64,000 nt of DNA from CAZXYS01 sp964645005 (GCA_964645005.1 CAZXYS010000014.1:1-64000); one strand, 5' to 3'. Positions 45,344-56,600 are shown, counted from the first letter of the stretch. Program-made: numbers and translations. The notes: generated by a model not told the origin, from the letters alone.

Positions 45344-47422
45344 TTACCTTTTTAATATAACCGGTTTATCAGAAAGTTTTTTCCTCTGCACAAGCGCCGC
45401 TTTGAATTTATCCCAATCTTCCGGCTTATATATTCTTTTTTCCATTCTGTGTTCGACGGAAAATTTAAGATTATTTCCTTCAATCTTATATTCAGACTCA
45501 AAGCTCGCCGGATCGCCTTTTTCATAAGAACCTTCGATAACTTCGAATTCAGGAACTTTATCAGCATTTTGGTAATCCGGCAATTTCATTGTCTCATTTA
45601 TCTTCACCAGTTTTGAGCATCTGATGCGAAAGCCGTATTCTCTTTCTTGCAAGTTAGTGTCAATCTCTAATTCATATCCGAAAAAATAATCGTCAAACGG
45701 ATTCTCGGCAGTGATCGGTTTGAACATTAGCTTATCTTCTGTCACAAAAGCGTAGTCGGGTATTCTAAAGCTTAGTTCAATATTGAACGGCTCGCTGATG
45801 TCGGACGGATCGGTATGCGTCAAACTTGTGATTTCAGCCTTAGGTGATATATCTGCGAATAACTGCGGGAAATATTCATCGCGCGAACTCTTGAAGCTGC
45901 GCAGGAATGCCCTTCTTATCAGGGCGCCGGTCTGACCTTCGGCTTCGATGGTTATTTTTCCTTTGAGCGTGCCATCCTTTTTGAGTTCAGTATCAGCACT
46001 GATATTGAGATAATGATTTTCCGCAGGTGATACCGGTGTCGTCATCAAATCGGCGCCGCCGGGAATACCCATAAGCAATTGCTGCTGCTGTTCGGCGCTG
46101 GACCATAGTTCTCTAACGCCGGGCACCCAGGTCGGATCGAGCAATATCCAGTCACCATCAGATAGTTTAGCTAAAGTCACACTGTGATTGAACTGATCGG
46201 CGGGAATTCTGTCTATCCGCGAGCCAGCCATAGTCATCGCCGGATAGGACTCGAAACCGGCTGCGCGAAGCATTGTCACCAGCATACCGGCTTTGTCCTT
46301 GCATACACCGCAGCGGTCAGTGAAAGTCATTTTACCTGTGTGCAGGGTATATCCTTCGCCTTCGCCCATCGACAAGCCGGAATAGCGAATATTTTCCGCC
46401 ACCCAGTGAGTCAATATCTTGATTTTTTCCATTTCGTCATCAACGCCTTTCAGCAGTTCATCAGTCTTTTCCTGAACATCCTGTGTAACTTCGAAACTGC
46501 CGAAATCCTCGTTCACATTATGAAACCAGACCGCTTTGGCGTACCAGTCCGGGGATGTGGACATGAGCAGCTTCGGCGCTACGTTTGATGCATTTACCAT
46601 ATTCGGCTCGCTGCTGAAAGGCTGCATATCCTTCTTGTACCAGCAATATTCGGTCTTGCCCGAGCGGTTAATTTCTTCTTTATGAGCGATTTTCGCAGTG
46701 CCGTAAGTTTTCTTATGCGGATTTACCTGAAGTGTAATATCTTTGTCTTTTTCTTGGTGGAAACGTATGTACGAAGTCAATTCCCCATTATAAACTTCGT
46801 ATTGCAGCGGTTTATCCTTCGGCATGAAAATCCTGTAAACTTTTTCTTCAACAGGTGCCGATGAACGAAAATGAACTATATCGTAATAATGCCCCTTCAT
46901 CGGCGGAACGAAGCGCTGTTCTTCGCCTTCGCTGTCGCCGAGAAGCGCGTAAGTGAAACCTTTGCGGTGGATGACAGTCTCGATGGCATCGCCCGGCTCG
47001 AGCCGCCCGAATTCCAACGTTTTATTTCTCATGCCCCAGTAAATCATGCGCGCAGGGGCTGTATAATCGAGAATGCTCGAGGTATCTGTTTTTTCTACAG
47101 AACCATCCTTTCTGTAGATCTTTGCCGAGATTATATCTATCGCGGCGGATTGCGGATCGTAGTTATAGTGGCGATGCCTGTATTGTTTGGCGCCTTTCCA
47201 CGTGAGAATTTTCGTCAATTTATGCATTTCCACGCGGCTAAGCCCGGATTCCTTGACATCCACTTCTGTGCTGTCGTACAGCACGACTACATCTGCATTG
47301 GGATATTCTTTCGTTTTTTCGATCAGTTCTCTATTTGGGTCTTTATTCTGCGAAAAACTTGTATAACAAAACAACAATATTAATATTATTGCCAGAGGAA
47401 AGTTCAATTTTAATGCGCTCAT
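45344..47422 (-). CDS. DUF3857/transglutaminase-like exported protein
   Basis: A 692-residue protein with signal SALKLNFPLAIILILLFCYTSF. The N-terminal DUF3857 domain spans about residues 20-260 (ADVVVLYDSTEVDVKESGLS, IETVIHRKGFTYALLG). The transglutaminase-like domain (about 330-450) is complete: Cys in DRCGVCKDKAGMLVTMLRAA, His in DQFNHSVTLAKLSDGDW, Asp in WILLDPTWV. A C-terminal beta-sandwich with a conserved RRKLSDKP ending follows. The family is exported and thought to act on proteins in the periplasm, as a protease or crosslinking enzyme; the substrate is unknown. Together with the downstream kinase (11 bp) and the degenerate paralogue it forms a three-gene unit. Confidence 0.88.
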   Translation of the reverse strand: MSALKLNFPLAIILILLFCYTSFSQNKDPNRELIEKTKEYPNADVVVLYDSTEVDVKESGLSRVEMHKLTKILTWKGAKQYRHRHYNYDPQSAAIDIISAKIYRKDGSVEKTDTSSILDYTAPARMIYWGMRNKTLEFGRLEPGDAIETVIHRKGFTYALLGDSEGEEQRFVPPMKGHYYDIVHFRSSAPVEEKVYRIFMPKDKPLQYEVYNGELTSYIRFHQEKDKDITLQVNPHKKTYGTAKIAHKEEINRSGKTEYCWYKKDMQPFSSEPNMVNASNVAPKLLMSTSPDWYAKAVWFHNVNEDFGSFEVTQDVQEKTDELLKGVDDEMEKIKILTHWVAENIRYSGLSMGEGEGYTLHTGKMTFTDRCGVCKDKAGMLVTMLRAAGFESYPAMTMAGSRIDRIPADQFNHSVTLAKLSDGDWILLDPTWVPGVRELWSSAEQQQQLLMGIPGGADLMTTPVSPAENHYLNISADTELKKDGTLKGKITIEAEGQTGALIRRAFLRSFKSSRDEYFPQLFADISPKAEITSLTHTDPSDISEPFNIELSFRIPDYAFVTEDKLMFKPITAENPFDDYFFGYELEIDTNLQEREYGFRIRCSKLVKINETMKLPDYQNADKVPEFEVIEGSYEKGDPASFESEYKIEGNNLKFSVEHRMEKRIYKPEDWDKFKAALVQRKKLSDKPVILKR

Positions 47423-47794
47423 AAATATCGTTCCGGTATTCTTAGTAAAGCTATTTTAATTATAATTTTTACAATTTAATTAAAAATAATTTAATTTAAA
47501 AAAACAGACATATAAAAAACACTTATTTATCATCATTGATTTCAAATTTATTGATTTATGACTTATTAAAAAAACTAGTATTTTAAATTTTTAATTTGAA
47601 AAAAAACAAATTTTGTTCGTAGTTTATTATTATGAAAAATAATTAATCTATCTTTAAAAATTTAGATTTACAAAAAAAAGACTTGATATTTTAGCAAAAT
47701 TATTTTATATTTTCAACTAATTTCCTTTTCGGCATTACCTCAAAAATTTGAACTTAAAAACAAATTTTTATTAACAACTTTTCGGGAAAATATT
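47423..47794. other. Divergent, very AT-rich intergenic region
   Basis: This 372-bp gap separates the DUF3857 unit (minus) from the 1828-residue secreted protein (plus). It holds promoters for both. Poly-A and poly-T runs are frequent and no ORF is supported. Confidence 0.6.
47683..47713 (+). promoter_or_regulatory. Candidate Bacteroidota-type promoter for the large secreted protein
   Basis: TTG at 47683 and TATATTTT at 47706 are 20 bp apart, close to the Bacteroidota sigma consensus TTG-N19-21-TAnnTTTG. The predicted start site is about 75 bp before the ATG at 47795. This is a pattern match only. Confidence 0.35.
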
Positions 47795-50700
47795 ATGTTA
47801 ACAAATGATACCTCTCACAGCAGTAGATTGCATACTACACTGTTGACAATTGTATTAATGTTCTTTGCTTTCAGCCAAAATGCATTGTCGCAGGACGCAG
47901 CCTACACCGGAAATCCGCGCCCTTTTCATCAGGGATATGTTAACCACCCGGTAACAGTTGAAGCCGGAATTGCAAATTTAGAAAACATACCCGTCCGGAA
48001 TATTAGAATACACTTTCGAATTATTTACATTGATGGGGATCAGGTTGTTTTCGAACATCGGGATACGCTGGAATCCCTTGATGGTAATTCTTCCGTTAGA
48101 ATTAAAGCGCCGGAAAGATGGGCGCCGCAAAATGAAGGGCAATATCTTGCTCAATTCTATTTTGAGGCGGATAATGATCAGGAACCGGCTAATAACGCTG
48201 TAAACAATGAATTGAGAATCACAGAATGGCCCATGCCATTTGATTTGACAATAGAGCAAATAAATTTCACCAGACCATTCGAACAGTTTAACTCAAATAT
48301 CGGCTTTTTCACATTTACTTATGAGCCGTCTGATAATGTTCAATTCGTAAATATCATGGCTGCTCTTCCAAACAGCTCAGAGCCGCCTGTTTGGATTGTT
48401 AAGAATTTCCCGATAAGTCCATTCCAATCAAAGCAGACAGTCTCTGTCTGGGCGGATTTTAAGCCACTGCAAATTGAAAATGGCACCGACATCCATGATT
48501 TGATGATTGATTACCAGGTAACCGACGAGATCATCACCGAAGGATTCACGATGGATAACGACTATCCTTTGGAAGTCGAGGATGTAGAATACAATGTGGA
48601 CAGCGATATAACAGAAGTAATCCCGTCCGAAATTCCCACTGACATTCCCGAAATAATGTGGGATCCCGGGGAAATTTACTGGGATTATCGCGGATGCGAA
48701 GTTCCTAACATCGATCTGGATTCTTCCGAACATAATCCAGACGATGAGCCGGGCTATGAAGGCGACTGGAACGCATGCGGTCCTGCAAGTACCGCAAACA
48801 GTATGCAATGGCTCGAGGATAACAACGATAATATTCCCAGCTCCGGCACAACACACCGCGAAAAAATGAAAGAAATGAGCGGAATGATGGAGCGCGGCAA
48901 TGAAGACGGCGTCACCACTAACCAGATGCTAAAAGGAAAGCTCGGCTATATTGACAAGCATAAGCTGCCTATAAAAGTCAAATTCCAGAGTTATTTCGAA
49001 AGGGCTGATTCAGTGGAATCACCAAATGATAAATACGGGCATTCGGCTGAAAACCAGAGTGAATCAACCGGCGCCCCGCCAACTTTCGAATGGATTAAAG
49101 AAGAGATGGCAAACGGCGAAGATGTTGAGATAATGTTCGGCTGGTACGACCGCTCTGGCAACAGACACGGCGGACACTGGGTTGTTCTGACTGGCGTCAG
49201 TCAGGTTGGCAATAATACTAAAGGTCTGTACTTCAAAGATGACCTGCATCAAGACAGAGAAGGCGGCACGCGCCAGCAATATGTCAACTGGGTCGAAGGC
49301 GATGACGGATGGTCGCGCCTTGTCGGTTTGGAAGGACCCAACAACTACTGCTGGGTGGAAAGCGCCATTTCCGAAAGCTATGATCCGACAGTAACTCACG
49401 ATATACAGGATATTCAAATCAATCAGTTGAATTACGACTCATTCTTCGATGTGTTCACATCTCTCAAATCCCACTTCAAATTCGATTTTGTTCCTGAAGA
49501 TTATCCGCGATATCTGAATGTATTTGCAAATGATGTTGACGGCGATAGAGAATGGATACTGCGGAATATTCTGCTGCCGCCATTCGAAGTGAGAAGTGAA
49601 CTCGCCGTTTGGTGGGATATGAGCGTTCTCGGATACGAAGAAGGCGACGAGATAGATGAACTTGAAATAGGATTCAAAGTAGATACTGATTATATCAACG
49701 AGGAAACTTCTCAAACTTACACTGTCGGCAATTGGCAGCCTATACCCGTCAATGATGTTGAATACAATAAAAAATTGAACACAGTTGAGCAAGACGACGA
49801 AAAGCTTGATATAGACATCGAAGTGACATACCTTAGAGATTTCGAACTCGGCGAAGATATAAAATGGCATTACCGCGGGTGCGAGGTTCCGAACATCGAT
49901 CTTGACTCTGCCCGAAACAATCCGAATACCGATACAAGCTATGCCGGTGATGCAAACGCCTGCGGGCCTGCCGGCGCAGCCAACAGCCTTCACTGGCTCG
50001 AGACCACGCATCCCAAGCTCAGTGAGAACACCACTCACAGAGAAAAGCTGAAAGAACTAAGCGATATGATGGATCGCGAGGATAATGGGGGCGTATTCAG
50101 AAGAAATTTCATAGAAGCAAAGCTTGAATATATCGATAAATACAAGCTTCCAATAAAAGTCAAATTCCGGAGCTGGAAGTTCGGCACCGATTCAATACCT
50201 TCACCTGATGATAAATACGGTCATTCGGCAGACAATCAGAATGATTCGGCAAATTCATTCCCAAGTTTTGACTGGATGATGAACGAAATGAGAAACGGTG
50301 AAGACGTTGAGCTTGAGCTGGGCTATTATGATTCCACAGGCAGCCGCGGCGGCGGACACTGGGTCACGATCACCGGCGCCAGCGATGTCGGCACTGCACA
50401 GGGGTTTTATTTCAAAGATGATATAGATCAATCGGACAGCGGCGGAACTGAACAGGAATACTGCAACTGGGAAACTTATGAAGGTATGCCATACCTGCCA
50501 CAACTCTCAACTAAAGACGAAGTTGCGGTTGTCGAGACTGTCGTTTCCGAAAGCTATGACGCAACTGTATCTCATGATATTAAGGATGTTAAGATTGAGA
50601 AGATCAATTACGACATCGGACCCTCGATGTTCGAAGATCAACCGGGCAAAGGATTGATCACGTTTAAATTCATTCCCGAAGAGGACGATCTTCGCTATGT

Positions 50701-53281
50701 AAATATGAAGGCGAAAACCAAAAATGACGAAGAATTCTGGGTTTGCAGGAATGTATTGCTGCCGCCATTCCAGGATACGAGTGATCTGTCAGTCTGGTTT
50801 GATTACGGCTGGCTGGAATATGATCGCGGCGAAATTGATGAACTCAGTTTCCTCGACCTGGCTTACAAGATCACTGAAATACCTCTGGCAGAGAGTGAAC
50901 TTAACTTCAAGGATTATAGAGAAATAGAAGTTTTCGAACTCAATTACAATAAGAAATTGAACACTCTTGACGAAGATATAACAAAGTTAGATTTAGCTGA
51001 ACCCGAACTTAAACCTATAACACCGTTTAAAGAAGTTACCTGGCATTACAGAGGCTGCGAGGTTCCGAACATCGATCTTGACTCGTCGAAGAATAATCCT
51101 TCTACTGTTACGGGTTACGCAGGCGACAGAAATGCCTGCGGACCGGCGGCGGCGGCAAACAGCCTGCAATGGCTTGATGATGAGGACGACAACATCGATG
51201 ATGACAACTCGCACCGTGACAAGCTCAAAGAACTGAGCAAAATGATGAAACGCGAGGATAACGGCGGTGTTTACAGGAAGGACTTCATTGAAGCCAAGCT
51301 TGAATATATCGACAAGCATAAACTGCCGATCAAGGTCAAATTCCAGGGATGGAAATTCGGCGCTGACGACGTCGACTCGCCAAATTCCAAATACGGACAT
51401 AAGGCTCATAATGAGAATGATTCGGCAAAAATGCCTCCCAAATGGGATTGGATCATTAGTGAAATGAAGAATGACGAAGACGTCGAACTCGAATTCGGCT
51501 ACTACGATTCAACCGGTACCCGCCGCGGCGGTCACTGGGTAACCGTTACCGGCGTCAGCGATAATGGCAATTACAGAGGAATATATATCAAGGATGACGG
51601 CGATCAATTGGATTCCGGCGGAACCCGCCAGCAGTACGTAAATCTGGATACTGCTCACGGATATACTTATCTCAAGCAGATTTCATCGAGCAAATATACG
51701 TGCTATGTAGAAACGGTGGTCTCCGAAAGCTATGATTCCACTATGACATTCGAGGAACCGGAAGACCCCGTCAATATAGAAATTGTGGAATTGAATCTCA
51801 GAGGTCGAGGTGACTTTCATATAGATTCTTTCTTCGATATCTACACAGAGATCACATTGCCGGATTCCAACGGCAAAGATAAAGATAAATTCCTGAATAT
51901 GTTTGCAAGATCGCCGGGAAGTGACAGCTTCACGAGGCTCTTCCCGCTGAAGTTCCCGGCATCTAAGAAGGATACAAACGATCCTGTGCTTGAAGAACGC
52001 TTTACTTTCAAACCTATTCGCGTTGAAGGATCAACTAAGAAAAACAAAGACGAAATACTCTCATCTCATCAGTTAGAAATTGCTTATGTCCTGGCGGACA
52101 GCCTGCTGTCCGACGATTACGAGCCTGCTGACTGGGAAACCTACACGGCTGCCGGCAGCAATACCATAACACTGCCGAATGATGCGCTCAGCGATGAATC
52201 ATACAATCTCAACCGCGTTCAGCCAAGACGGATAAGACTCGACGCTTCGGCCTCTCAATTCTCTATGAGGCATGATAAGCCGTCTCTTGATCCGGATAAT
52301 ACTCAGTATAATCCGAGCACGGTTGACGGCTACGCAGGCGATATGAACGCCGGCGGTCCCGCCGCAGCCGCTAACGGCATGGGTTGGCTCGAAATGACCC
52401 ATGACGCGGTAGACACCGAGCACAGCGACAGGATCAAAATGTACAGATATAGCAATTATGCTGGCAGAGAAGATGAACTGGGCGTTTACACCAACGACAT
52501 GATCAAATCGCTGCTCAGCTTCATAGATAATAACAAAGTACCGGTAGGAGTGGAATTCCGGAGCTTCAAGCTCGGTACGGATAATATAGCCTCACCTGTC
52601 GAGCTTTACGGGCATGAAGCGAAGAACATGAATGATGCACCGGACGACGGTCCTGATTGGAACTGGGTCAAAGAGAAGCTCGACAACGGTTACGACTTAA
52701 TGCTCGAATACGGCATCTACGACTCTACCGGTCAGAGAATCGCCGGTCATTGGGTAAATGTCACAGGCTACGCAGATTACGAGACGGCTCAGGCTATCTA
52801 CTTCAACTATGATCTCGACCAGCAGAATGAAAGCGATGACAGAGATTTCGTATCCGAATGGCGCACCGATCAGGACCACGCTTACCTGATGCAGTTCACT
52901 TCGGATAATCTTGTTTGCTGGGTCGAGAGTGTTATAGCTAGCAAGTATGATGAGACTGTTGAATTTGAACCGGGAGATGTTCAGGAACTGCTTAACAGCA
53001 AAGATAAACTAAATCTTTCGGTTTACAGGAATCCGAGCGCTGTCACGGAAGAGATAAACATAAACTTCATTCTTCCTGAGGCAGAGTTTGTCTCGATCGA
53101 TTTGTACGACCTGAACGGCAGACTGATACACCACATCTACGACGGCTACAAGAATTCCGGCGAAGCCACCATTAAATGGGACGGCAGAAATTCGAAGGGC
53201 GCCAGAGTATCCAACGGCGCCTATCTGATAATAGTGACAGCCAACGATTATCAGTCAGCAGTGAAGATCATACGCGAATAA
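47795..53281 (+). CDS. Giant secreted protein with four papain/C39-like units and T9SS sorting domain
   Basis: 1828 residues with a signal peptide (LLTIVLMFFAFSQNALSQ). Four units alternate a beta-sandwich domain of about 200 residues with a cysteine-peptidase-like domain of about 190. The peptidase-like parts show a GCEVPNIDLDS segment, then a candidate nucleophile in NACGPAAAAN (Cys328, Cys723, Cys1115) and a His in GGHWVTVTG (His461, His855, His1247) at a constant 132-133 residues, and an Asp after it (KDD). The fourth unit keeps His1652 with the same spacing but has Gly1520 at the Cys position and His1493 at the first Cys. The C-terminus is a FlgD-like/type A sorting domain (FVSIDLYDLNGRLIH). 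I infer secretion to the cell surface; peptidase activity is likely for units 1-3 but unproven. Codons are more G+C-rich than those of its neighbours. Confidence 0.8.
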   Translation: MLTNDTSHSSRLHTTLLTIVLMFFAFSQNALSQDAAYTGNPRPFHQGYVNHPVTVEAGIANLENIPVRNIRIHFRIIYIDGDQVVFEHRDTLESLDGNSSVRIKAPERWAPQNEGQYLAQFYFEADNDQEPANNAVNNELRITEWPMPFDLTIEQINFTRPFEQFNSNIGFFTFTYEPSDNVQFVNIMAALPNSSEPPVWIVKNFPISPFQSKQTVSVWADFKPLQIENGTDIHDLMIDYQVTDEIITEGFTMDNDYPLEVEDVEYNVDSDITEVIPSEIPTDIPEIMWDPGEIYWDYRGCEVPNIDLDSSEHNPDDEPGYEGDWNACGPASTANSMQWLEDNNDNIPSSGTTHREKMKEMSGMMERGNEDGVTTNQMLKGKLGYIDKHKLPIKVKFQSYFERADSVESPNDKYGHSAENQSESTGAPPTFEWIKEEMANGEDVEIMFGWYDRSGNRHGGHWVVLTGVSQVGNNTKGLYFKDDLHQDREGGTRQQYVNWVEGDDGWSRLVGLEGPNNYCWVESAISESYDPTVTHDIQDIQINQLNYDSFFDVFTSLKSHFKFDFVPEDYPRYLNVFANDVDGDREWILRNILLPPFEVRSELAVWWDMSVLGYEEGDEIDELEIGFKVDTDYINEETSQTYTVGNWQPIPVNDVEYNKKLNTVEQDDEKLDIDIEVTYLRDFELGEDIKWHYRGCEVPNIDLDSARNNPNTDTSYAGDANACGPAGAANSLHWLETTHPKLSENTTHREKLKELSDMMDREDNGGVFRRNFIEAKLEYIDKYKLPIKVKFRSWKFGTDSIPSPDDKYGHSADNQNDSANSFPSFDWMMNEMRNGEDVELELGYYDSTGSRGGGHWVTITGASDVGTAQGFYFKDDIDQSDSGGTEQEYCNWETYEGMPYLPQLSTKDEVAVVETVVSESYDATVSHDIKDVKIEKINYDIGPSMFEDQPGKGLITFKFIPEEDDLRYVNMKAKTKNDEEFWVCRNVLLPPFQDTSDLSVWFDYGWLEYDRGEIDELSFLDLAYKITEIPLAESELNFKDYREIEVFELNYNKKLNTLDEDITKLDLAEPELKPITPFKEVTWHYRGCEVPNIDLDSSKNNPSTVTGYAGDRNACGPAAAANSLQWLDDEDDNIDDDNSHRDKLKELSKMMKREDNGGVYRKDFIEAKLEYIDKHKLPIKVKFQGWKFGADDVDSPNSKYGHKAHNENDSAKMPPKWDWIISEMKNDEDVELEFGYYDSTGTRRGGHWVTVTGVSDNGNYRGIYIKDDGDQLDSGGTRQQYVNLDTAHGYTYLKQISSSKYTCYVETVVSESYDSTMTFEEPEDPVNIEIVELNLRGRGDFHIDSFFDIYTEITLPDSNGKDKDKFLNMFARSPGSDSFTRLFPLKFPASKKDTNDPVLEERFTFKPIRVEGSTKKNKDEILSSHQLEIAYVLADSLLSDDYEPADWETYTAAGSNTITLPNDALSDESYNLNRVQPRRIRLDASASQFSMRHDKPSLDPDNTQYNPSTVDGYAGDMNAGGPAAAANGMGWLEMTHDAVDTEHSDRIKMYRYSNYAGREDELGVYTNDMIKSLLSFIDNNKVPVGVEFRSFKLGTDNIASPVELYGHEAKNMNDAPDDGPDWNWVKEKLDNGYDLMLEYGIYDSTGQRIAGHWVNVTGYADYETAQAIYFNYDLDQQNESDDRDFVSEWRTDQDHAYLMQFTSDNLVCWVESVIASKYDETVEFEPGDVQELLNSKDKLNLSVYRNPSAVTEEININFILPEAEFVSIDLYDLNGRLIHHIYDGYKNSGEATIKWDGRNSKGARVSNGAYLIIVTANDYQSAVKIIRE

Positions 53282-53295
53282 TTGCTGAAGATGTA

Positions 53296-53326
53296 AAAAA
53301 AAGGCGCCTTTCGGGCGCCTTTTTTG
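53296..53326 (+). terminator. Rho-independent terminator of the large secreted protein
   Basis: AAAAGGCGCC and GGGCGCCTTTT pair around the loop TTTC, followed by more T residues. It lies 15 bp after the stop codon and could also work on the minus strand. Confidence 0.88.
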
Positions 53327-53370
53327 ATATCGAAATCTATTTCATTTTACCATTAATCCTGATACTATTT

Positions 53371-53410
53371 AAAAAAGCTCTTGTAGTAAATTATTTAACT
53401 ACAAGAGCTT
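53371..53410 (-). terminator. Rho-independent terminator of tRNA-fMet
   Basis: On the minus strand AAGCTCTTGTAGT pairs perfectly with ACTACAAGAGCTT around a 10-base loop, followed by six T residues. It lies 15 bp past the 3' end of the tRNA. Confidence 0.85.
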
Positions 53411-53425
53411 AATTGTATTTCTCAG

Positions 53426-53498
<73 letters not shown>

Positions 53499-53628
53499 AT
53501 CATTTGTCTTACAAAATTAACGAATATTCTCTGTTTTAAAAAAACTTTTTGTTAAAACTGTGAATTTTTCGTTAATTTATAATTTCGATTTCAACGACGT
53601 AAAGAGGTCTATCATTATTTGAAATTTT

Positions 53629-56600
53629 ATGGAAACTCATGAACAAAAATTAGCACGCGGACTCGACAGACATCTCGTCGTTACTGCCAATGCCGGTTCC
53701 GGTAAAACACGGGCGCTCGTCAGCCGATACGTCGATCTCGTGCTGCAGGGTGTCGATCCCAAGGAAATTGTCGCAATCACTTTCACCCGGAAAGCAGCCG
53801 CAGAAATGCAGACCCGCGTCGCCGAAGAACTAGAAAAAATCGCCTCTGCCGGCGATAGCAAGACTATCGCCCGCATCAAGCGTATCCGCGAGAAGCTAAC
53901 CTCATCCCGCATTTCCACCATTCACAGCTTCTGCTCAACTTTGCTGAGGGATTATCCTGTGGAAGCCGGCGTCGATCCTGGCTTCTCGGAATTGACCAAT
54001 GCGGATAAGCTTAGGATCGAAACAGATGCCGTCAACAACGTCATGGAACAGTGGCTGCAACCGGAAAATGAGAGCCGGAAAGCTAAAGCACAGGACTTAT
54101 TCTCGAAGTTCGGTTTCTATTTCGTCGAGAATATATTGAAGCAGTTGCTGAACCGCACAGATATTTACGAGAATCTGAAAAAGGTCTATTCAAGCGATTT
54201 TAAAAAGATAGAAACTGTCCGCGACGGCTATATCGCCGAGATGCTCCTGCCGCCTCTGCTCGACGGATTAAGAGAATTGTTGATAATACTGAATTCCGTG
54301 GATACGAGCAAATTGAAGAAACCCGATCAGGACTTTCTTATCAACTTGTCGGAATCAGTCAATAGCATGATTACTAAGATGAGAAGCGGAGCGTCTCTCA
54401 GCCAGGATACCATGTTCGAACTGAAAAATGAGCTTGAGGCTTTGAAGGAAAGTCCATTTATCACCAAAAAATTTACAATTAATAAAACTAAACTCAAGAA
54501 TAAATTAATAGGTATTGACGCTGACGAAGCGAACGAAAGGCTCATAGGGCTGAACGGGACTTCCGACTTCTTCAATGCTTATGGAAATGTCAACCTGGAC
54601 GCCGAGCTTTTCGGCTATGCGCACACTTTCTGGGAAATGGCGCGGGACGTTATTACCTCTGTTGAGGATGAAAAGCAGGAACTGCGCGCCGTCGATTACG
54701 GCGACATGCTCATCAAAGCCCGTAATCTGCTGGATGATATTTCCATCCGCCGCAAGCTGCGGCATAAGATAAAGCATATTCTCGTCGATGAGTTCCAGGA
54801 TACTAACCCATTGCAATATGAGATAGTTAAGAGCCTCGTACCAGAAATGAAGCACGTCCGGAATTACGAGCATAATGTTTTTCTTTTCATCGTCGGCGAT
54901 GCCAAGCAGAGTATCTACGGCTTTCGCTATGCCGATGTGCGCGTGTTCCTCAAAGCTGCCAATGAATTATCCGAAATAAATCAGCAAAAACTTAGAAACA
55001 ATGAGCTATCCCGCGAATTTACAGTTCTGTCCGAAAAAACGACTGCCCGCACCGGTAAGGAAGCAGCCGGACAGATAGAGCTTTCCGCTACATTTCGTCT
55101 GCTGCCCGTGCCGGCTGCGTTCGTGAATGCGATTTTCGACGGAATTCCCGAAGAAAGCAGGACAGAATTCGATGTTAATTACTCGCCGCTGGTCTGCGCC
55201 CGAAGTGCCGAATACTTGCTGAGCGCGGATGAAAAGCCGATTATCAATGAAAACGGCAAAACAGATAATTCGGAAATCAGCTTCGGCTCTGCGAAATTAC
55301 TTCTCGTTAAGGAAGATAAGAAAAATACAGCCGCCGAAACCGAAGCAGAACTTCTCGCTAAATACATCAAAAAAGTTGTCAGTGATACAGACGGAATCAC
55401 TGTTCAGGATAAGGATGGAACTTACCGGCACCCAGGATTTGGCGATATAAGCATCCTTGCGCGAAAGAAAGCCGATTTGAATGACTTGGCGTCGGTCTTT
55501 CAGAAGATGGGAATCCCTTATGCGCTGCACGCCGGCAACAGTTTCTTCGAGTCGCAGGAAATTGTTGATATTTTTTCATATCTCAAATTCCTGCATAATC
55601 GAAATGACGACATCGCGCTTGCGGGCATACTCAAATCGCCGTTCTTCGGTCTAAGCGACGCTGAATTGCTGAATATCAGCGTCTATGACGGTAATTCCTT
55701 CTATGAAAAATTCCTGAATTACTGTGCTGATCTTGAGAAAGACGGATCAAACGGCTCTGTCGGGAAAGAGATAGAGCTCTATGCGAGAAGCACTCTATCT
55801 GAATTAATAACACTTGCGCCGCGGCTGACGATTTCCCGATTGATAGCGAAGATCATTGAGGAAAGCGGCTGGTACGGTGCCGTTGCGGCGAATCCAGCCC
55901 GCAGCCAGATGAAAGCCAATATGGACAAGTTCATCCAATATGCGCGGGACTTTGAAACGCGCGGCTTCCGCAATCTGTACGACTTCGTCGAGGAAATCAA
56001 TTTTCTGATAACCAAAGGCGCCGACGAGGAAGAAGCCGTCTTCATGCCCGGCGGCGACGCAGTCAATCTTATGACTGTCCACGCGGCTAAGGGCTTGGAA
56101 TTCCCCATCGTGACTATCTATAAGTCCAATTTTTCAACGCGGAATCAGGGTGGAACTATTGTGTCGCCGGAACTGGGCATTACTTTCAACACGCCCGATA
56201 GCACCGGTGATGCACTGATATCTAAAGAGACGCCGCTGCATTACCTGAATAAAAAGAGAGCTGCCCTCGCCGATGAAGCCGAGGAAAAGCGCATTCTCTA
56301 TGTTGCTCTTACACGCGCACAGGATCATCTCATCGTTAGCGGCACTATAACTAATACTCTCAATGGTTTTCTACCGCTGATCCTGGAATCTCTCGGGCTG
56401 GACAGCGTCGAGGTGAAAAAATCATCAGCTGTCCTGAACCAAAGCCTGACATTAGACAAAGAGGTCGGACTGCTGACTGACAGCGGTGTTCAAAATATCG
56501 AGCTGTCTTTCCCCGTAGAAATTATCGGCAGTGTGGAAGATACACAGCCGATAGAAACCGCTGGCGCAGATGATTACGCCGGCGTCAAATTCCTGCTCGA

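Noticed and set aside
47795..53281. Frameshift or assembly error as the reason for the odd fourth unit
   Set aside because: The fourth unit keeps the reading frame, domain length, His position and flanking motifs, so the loss of both Cys is by substitution, not by a shift.
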